Notes under the pieces: generated by a model
The model's database searches: none
Seen by the model: only the letters and a program-made list of their open reading frames with translations
Told to the model about the DNA's origin: nothing
From: Circinella umbellata
Lineage: Eukaryota; Mucoromycota; Mucoromycetes; Mucorales; Lichtheimiaceae
Reading direction: 5' to 3'
Assembly: GCA_025093555.1 (NCBI GenBank)
Contig: JAIWNF010000014.1
Location: 310,001-374,000 of the forward strand
DNA: 64,000 bases
Part shown: in pieces, positions 59,601 through 64,000 of the stretch
How positions within the stretch are numbered: position 1 is the stretch's first letter
Layout of the letters: each line of letters opens with the position of its first letter
Program-made: the position numbers and the translations under genes

Positions 59601-60750
59601 ACCAACCGCGAGGATATGGTCGATTGGATGCAGCAAATTAACAATGCGGCGCGAGAAGGTGCTGTAAAACGACGTAGTGTACTTGCTTCTGACGAACAGC
59701 AGCGAAATAGTCGATTCTGTGAAGAAGATCCTACACGTCGTGGAACGTCAGATGCAGCGACTAATATTCAAAAACTGAGCACAAGGAAGTCCGTTTATGG
59801 CGTAGAACTGGTTATCCTCATGAATGATGGCTCGGTACCGCTTTTAGTGGAAAAATGTATTGCGGAAATTGAAAAACGAGGTTTAGAAGAAGTTGGCATC
59901 TACCGTACTGCTGGCACTGGTTCGGTAGTCGAACAACTCAAGTCAGCGTTCAATTCAGATATGAGCAAGGTCAATCTTAGTGATCCTCAGTGGGCCGATA
60001 TCAATGTTGTGGCAGATGCATTGAAGCAATTTTTGCGTAATATACCGGGCTCATTAATGACGCATATTTATTATGATGAGTTTATCATTGCATCAGGTAA
60101 AGCTTTTGGGTTACCCTAATTATAGTAATACTACCATCGCTTTTGGGTTAGAGAATTACAATATACATGTGTGTCTGTGTTGAGTGTGGCGGTGGAAAGA
60201 AAATAGGTCATCATTTCATCGTACTAAAAAAAAAAGTAATAAATTATGTCACCATAGCAACTAACTAAATCCAATTTTAACTATAAAAATTATGGTAATG
60301 CCTGTCTTTCTTTTTGTTCTTTTTATATAATTTTACATAGCATCTGAAGACCATGATCAACGGGTTTACCTGATAAAGCAAGTTATTCAGAAACTACCAG
60401 ATCCTAATTATATTTTACTTAAGCGATTGATTGAGCATTTTGTCATGTAAATAAGACGGCTTACCAAATATAGCGTTTGACCAACTCTTTTTTTTTTTTT
60501 TGCTCATGCTCATTAATTTTTTTTCTACTATAGTGTCACGGATTTTGAAGCAACCAATCACATGTATGCAACAAATCTAGCTATTGTGTTCGGACCGACA
60601 TTGTTACAACCAGCTCCTGGTCCAGCCTCCTTTGCAACAACGATGTCTAATTTAGGGCATCATCAAACGATCGTAAAATATCTTATATTGCATTTTCATT
60701 ATTTTTTTGACATTGAAGAAGTAGAAGAAATTATAAACGATGATGATTAG
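53688..60750 (+). CDS. BEM2: BEM2-like Rho GTPase-activating protein with PH and RasGEF-like modules
   Basis: Exons are 53688-60096, 60341-60446 and 60534-60750, giving 2243 aa. Order: Ser-rich N terminus; PH domain (about 155-345, with a poly-Gln insert); RasGEF N-domain (GTINALIHEFLTSEEPDKEY, about 385) and a RasGEF-like catalytic region (about 560-870); a Ser-rich linker; a second RasGEF N-like segment (AGRLERLVEVLVNGVSRYDKD, about 1170) and a second RasGEF-like region (about 1440-1720); a split PH domain with a coiled-coil insert (about 1765-1995); C-terminal RhoGAP (about 2030-2220) with arginine finger in GIYRTAG. Yeast Bem2 (about 2170 aa) has a similar RasGEF-like plus PH plus RhoGAP layout and controls Rho1/Cdc42 in budding and wall integrity. 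Whether the GEF-like parts are active is unknown. Start chosen at the first ATG. Confidence 0.9.
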
Positions 60751-61771
60751 AAAAGAAAAAAGAGTATAAAAATTATTTTTATTTTCTCATGATTTGAGAT
60801 ATTGTAATAAATTGGTAGTGTGTTTTACGCAAACACAAACATATTTATAAACCCAAAGATATATTTGTGTTTTTTTTTTTGGTTAATGGTTGCTATGGTG
60901 TAACCAAGAAATGGATCGACGACTTTGAAGAAAAACTACAACTATAACTCCGAATTTGGCTTAGTTCAATTTCACCGTTGCAAATCCTTTTTTTCTTTTT
61001 GTAATTTTTCCAAACTTCTAAAAAAAAAAGAGTGAATAAAGAACAAAAAATATAGTTCAAAAAATTTAATAAGCCTAGGCCTTGTCCTTCCTTCTTTATT
61101 CAATTATAATTAAAATACTTTGTTCTATATTTCTTTACCCCTTTATGTATAAACAATTGCAATTGCGTTTCTGTTTTGTTTGATAATGAAGGGTTAAAAC
61201 TTGATTTGAAGTTCCTCAAAAAGAAAAAGAACGTCGATCCATCGGGTACTCGGGCTGGGTATACTATTTATGTGTTTTGTATCAAGCTTTATTTATTTAT
61301 TTGTTTATTTTTGGGGGGAGGGACTTTTTTCCCCGGATCCATTGAAATAGATATGTTAAACGTTATTACAAAGAGAAACTACAAATACAAAGAAGAGTAA
61401 CTACGCAATTGCTTAATGATTGAAAGTGATGAAAAGACCAATCGTTGCTCAATTTTGATTGGCACTAAAGTTGCTTTAAATCAAAAGTATGTAAATGCGT
61501 GCGTAAAATTAAAAAAAAGACGCCGCTCTGCACTTTGCAATTGATTAGTTTATAGAATGATGATATGCCAAGATTAATAGTAAAAAAAAAAAAATCTGCG
61601 GATAAAAGTCGGTGGGTTCTTATTTTCACAAAACGGAAATTACTTCTTTTCTTTCTTTCTCTTTCTTTTCTCACTTTTTGTAAACTTTTCTTCCCTTTCT
61701 TCTTTTCCCTTTCCTGGAATTTTAACAAACAAATACAAATCGATATCTTCTTCCTTCTTTCTTAATCTTTA
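60751..61771. other. Intergenic region
   Basis: Between the BEM2-like stop and the SWIRM gene. It contains poly-A/T tracts and a CT-rich leader (about 61640-61765) just upstream of ATG 61772. A small frame at 61176-61400 has no recognisable domain. Confidence 0.55.
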
Positions 61772-63377
61772 ATGAACTTGAATTCACTCATGAATAACGA
61801 TCGACTTTTGTCGCCACCAGTGACACCAAAACCTTATCCTTTAGATACCTTATCAAAGCATCAACAAAAACAGGAATTAGTTGAGCCAACCGAAATATAC
61901 ATTCCTCCAGTGTCACCTCCTACATTAATGGACTGTGTTTCATCATCTTCGACAGTATCAACAACAGCTTCAACTTCTTCTTATTATTCTCGCCATCCCC
62001 GTCAAAATAAGACGTTCAAGTTTCATCTCGAAAGAGAAAAAGCTTTACCATCCTTGCCATCCTCACAAGACACTCTTTATGTTGAAAAAGCAGGTGAAAA
62101 AGAAATAATCATTCCAAATTCACTACCACCACTCCGCAGCCATCGTCGTCAACGAAATGATCAAAAGAAAGTTATATTACAAAAAACAGCTACTTCGCCA
62201 ATGACAACTAAAGAAATACTTTTGTCACCTGCTACCTCTGCTGCTAAAGTGACTATCCCTACTTCAAGAATAAAAGAAATTCCACATCGCAGTCTTTCGC
62301 CCGATGGAGCTGAACATGCATTTTCATTATACTTTAATGCAGAGCAAGTACGTCGATATAGTATACAGGCCATGTCGCAGAAAAATGGACAAAGACAACA
62401 ACAACAACAACTACAATTACCACAAGACCGGGGAAAACATGCTTATTGTTTGGATTTAAGCAACAAAAACAATGGCACTTGTTGTCTCACGACTGGATAT
62501 CCCAATAGTAATAACAGTAACAACAGCGAAGAAACAAAAGCCCTATTAAAAGATGATCAACTGAGCCGCATGACATTAAAACGTCCTTTTGCACCTACAT
62601 TGGCTTCAACAGCGGATCGTCACATGAAGAAGTCCAGAACTGAAGCTGCTGCAGCATATGATCGCGTGGACGTCACCGTTGATGATATACTGATTTATGA
62701 TCCGGAATGGGTACCTCTTTATGATGTGTTTGACAGAAAGCCTAATGTCCGTCCCACCTACAAAGGTAAAGGTAAAAAATCAACCATATTTTCTTTTTTT
62801 TTTGTTCTCCTATTTACCATAGCAATGCGGGTTTATATTAAACGCACATACATTGCTACGACCTCATTGGCTGTGGTATAAATTTATTGTCGTGTGGCAC
62901 TTTTATTCTGCGCTAAAACTATTATAATACTTGTCACCGGGTGTAAGAAGTGCGTATGGAGAGAAAGGGTGATAGTGATGGGTGGGATGAATCATTGAGG
63001 AAATAAATTGATACCACTATCACCGCTATTGTTATCATGTATTTCTGACATATTTATATTTCATTTTCTCGCTTTCATCATCACCATCATATACAGCTAA
63101 CTCGCCACTTCAAATTGACCACATGGAATTCTATGATCAACTACATCCTTGTGAAGTTAATATTGCTTCTCAATTACGATTGCAGCCTAAACAGTATTTG
63201 ATGTGTAAACGTTCATTAATCCTCGGTGCCCAAGATTCTTATAAAAACGGTATGCCATTTCGAAAATCAGATGCTCAAAAGCTATGTCGAATTGATGTGA
63301 ACAAGGTCAGCCATTTATGGGCTTTATTTGCACGACTAGGTTGGCTCGAACCGCATACTCCTGTTTATCATCAATAA
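61772..63377 (+). CDS. SWIRM-domain protein (Fun19/Laf2-like)
   Basis: Exons are 61772-62765 and 63097-63377, giving 424 aa (a second donor at 62771 would add two residues). The first about 320 residues are low-complexity with SPP/TPxP motifs, Gln repeats and basic clusters. The C-terminal part contains DDILIYDPEWVPLYD, then a SWIRM domain (FYDQLHPCEVNIASQLRLQP and ILGAQDSYKNGMPFRKSD, ending LWALFARLGWLEPH). SWIRM is a helical DNA/nucleosome-binding module in chromatin proteins; small fungal proteins of this shape include yeast Fun19 and S. pombe Laf2. A role in transcription or chromatin is likely; partners are unknown. Confidence 0.85.
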
Positions 63378-63862
63378 TAACGAAAAATAACAATGATTTG
63401 AATATAAATTGATTGTTACTATATGTAAATACATTCCCTAAAATAACCAACTGAACTTTTGTTTCGTCGATCCATTTGGTTTTAGAACTTTTTTCTTTAC
63501 TATATCCTATCATCGACCTCTCTCTCTCTCTACCCCTTTCCTCCCTCCCCTTCCTTTTTCACATTAGGCATACCACCCTTTCTTCTTTCTTTGTATCTTT
63601 AAAATAACAGCAGAGATATAGCATACTTCTTCGTGTACAATCCTTCTTAATCCTCCTCGCAAAAAAAATTGAAAAGATCCAATTACACATATACTCTCTT
63701 CTCCTTTTCTTTATGTATATATATATATTATAAAACCTTTTTTATATACACAACGAAAAAAAAAAAAAGCTCATATTCTATATATTTTCTTCTGTATTCT
63801 TTCATTCATTTTCAATCCCACTCTTTTTTTTCTTTGTACTTTTTTTCACCACTAAAAATATC
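63378..63862. other. CT-rich intergenic region / promoter of the next gene
   Basis: After the SWIRM stop lies AT-rich 3' sequence, then a strongly pyrimidine-rich block (63520-63560 and 63640-63720) and a T-rich leader, the same promoter look seen upstream of other genes here. No gene is seen within it. Confidence 0.5.
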
Positions 63863-64000
63863 ATGCCCTTATGGAAAAAGTAATTCAAGCGTATCAAATG
63901 GATATATTTAGGCCTTTGATTACTTTTATATTTTTTTTTTAACCAAGTTCATTGTGAAACCAAGCCCAGCGAAACAGATTTTGCCATGGCGATTTATTTT
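63863..64000 (+). CDS. Possible first exon of a gene running off the window
   Basis: After a CT-rich leader, ATG 63863 starts MPLWK and is followed at 63880 by GTAATT, a possible splice donor. Two AG sites near 63963 and 63969 would keep the frame open to the window end. The product is unknown and the model is tentative. Confidence 0.25.

Overview
The window looks like nuclear DNA of an early-diverging filamentous fungus, most likely Mucoromycota (Mucorales-like). The reasons are strong AT richness, many short GT-AG introns (about 48 to 300 bp), proteins full of poly-Gln and poly-Asn runs, tightly packed housekeeping genes separated by gene-poor tracts, and a DNA-transposon load of Tc1/mariner, PIF/Harbinger and hAT types. 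Species cannot be fixed from the sequence alone. Exon models were assembled by hand from splice consensus, reading-frame phase and family resemblance. Each model given keeps an open frame across every junction.

Left part (1-12 kb): the 3' tip of an unidentified gene; a 3.7 kb gap holding a MITE-like inverted-repeat element and an orphan coding relic; a Yap1/Pap1-type bZIP factor (3828-5760); a 13-exon LMBRD2-type membrane protein on the minus strand (6181-9787); and a zinc-less MDR oxidoreductase (10564-11921). From 12 to 20.7 kb is a gene-poor tract with a probable solo LTR (13284-13786), a TIR element packed with short ATTCATAG-like motifs (14670-15327), and one striking gene at 16143-16691. 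That gene encodes a secreted precursor with 12 Lys-Arg sites which would release His-rich peptides, 10 of 12 with His at position 3 (an ATCUN-type Cu/Ni site).

20.7-29.3 kb: a TMEM97 family gene (minus) and a histidine-phosphatase/phosphoglycerate-mutase-like gene (plus) once shared a roughly 200 bp divergent promoter. A 6.76 kb nested transposon island (21544-28305) now sits in it. The island is bounded by Tc1-type inverted repeats with TA target sites and contains a split Tc1 transposase, a 108-bp minisatellite, a truncated Harbinger transposase, an orphan ORF with a nuclease-like D...ExK signature, and a decayed hAT transposase.

29.6-48 kb: a PAS-domain kinase (PSK1/PASK type, minus), a 3.7 kb gap with one very small ORF, two unidentified proteins (257 and 309 aa), a secreted GH16 glucanase with several micro-exons, a TCAB1/WRAP53-type WD40 protein, a PRPP synthetase subunit (minus) and a BET1 SNARE. 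48-64 kb: another gap, a second and diverged PRPP synthetase subunit (Prs1 type), a 2,243-residue BEM2-like Rho GTPase-activating protein with two RasGEF-like cassettes, a SWIRM-domain protein and the first exon of a further gene.

The genes together cover redox response, nucleotide precursor supply (two PRS subunits around BET1), secretion, Rho polarity signalling, wall remodelling and nutrient-sensing kinase functions. They do not form a metabolic cluster. The most unusual content is the Kex2-processed His-peptide precursor and the nested transposon island.
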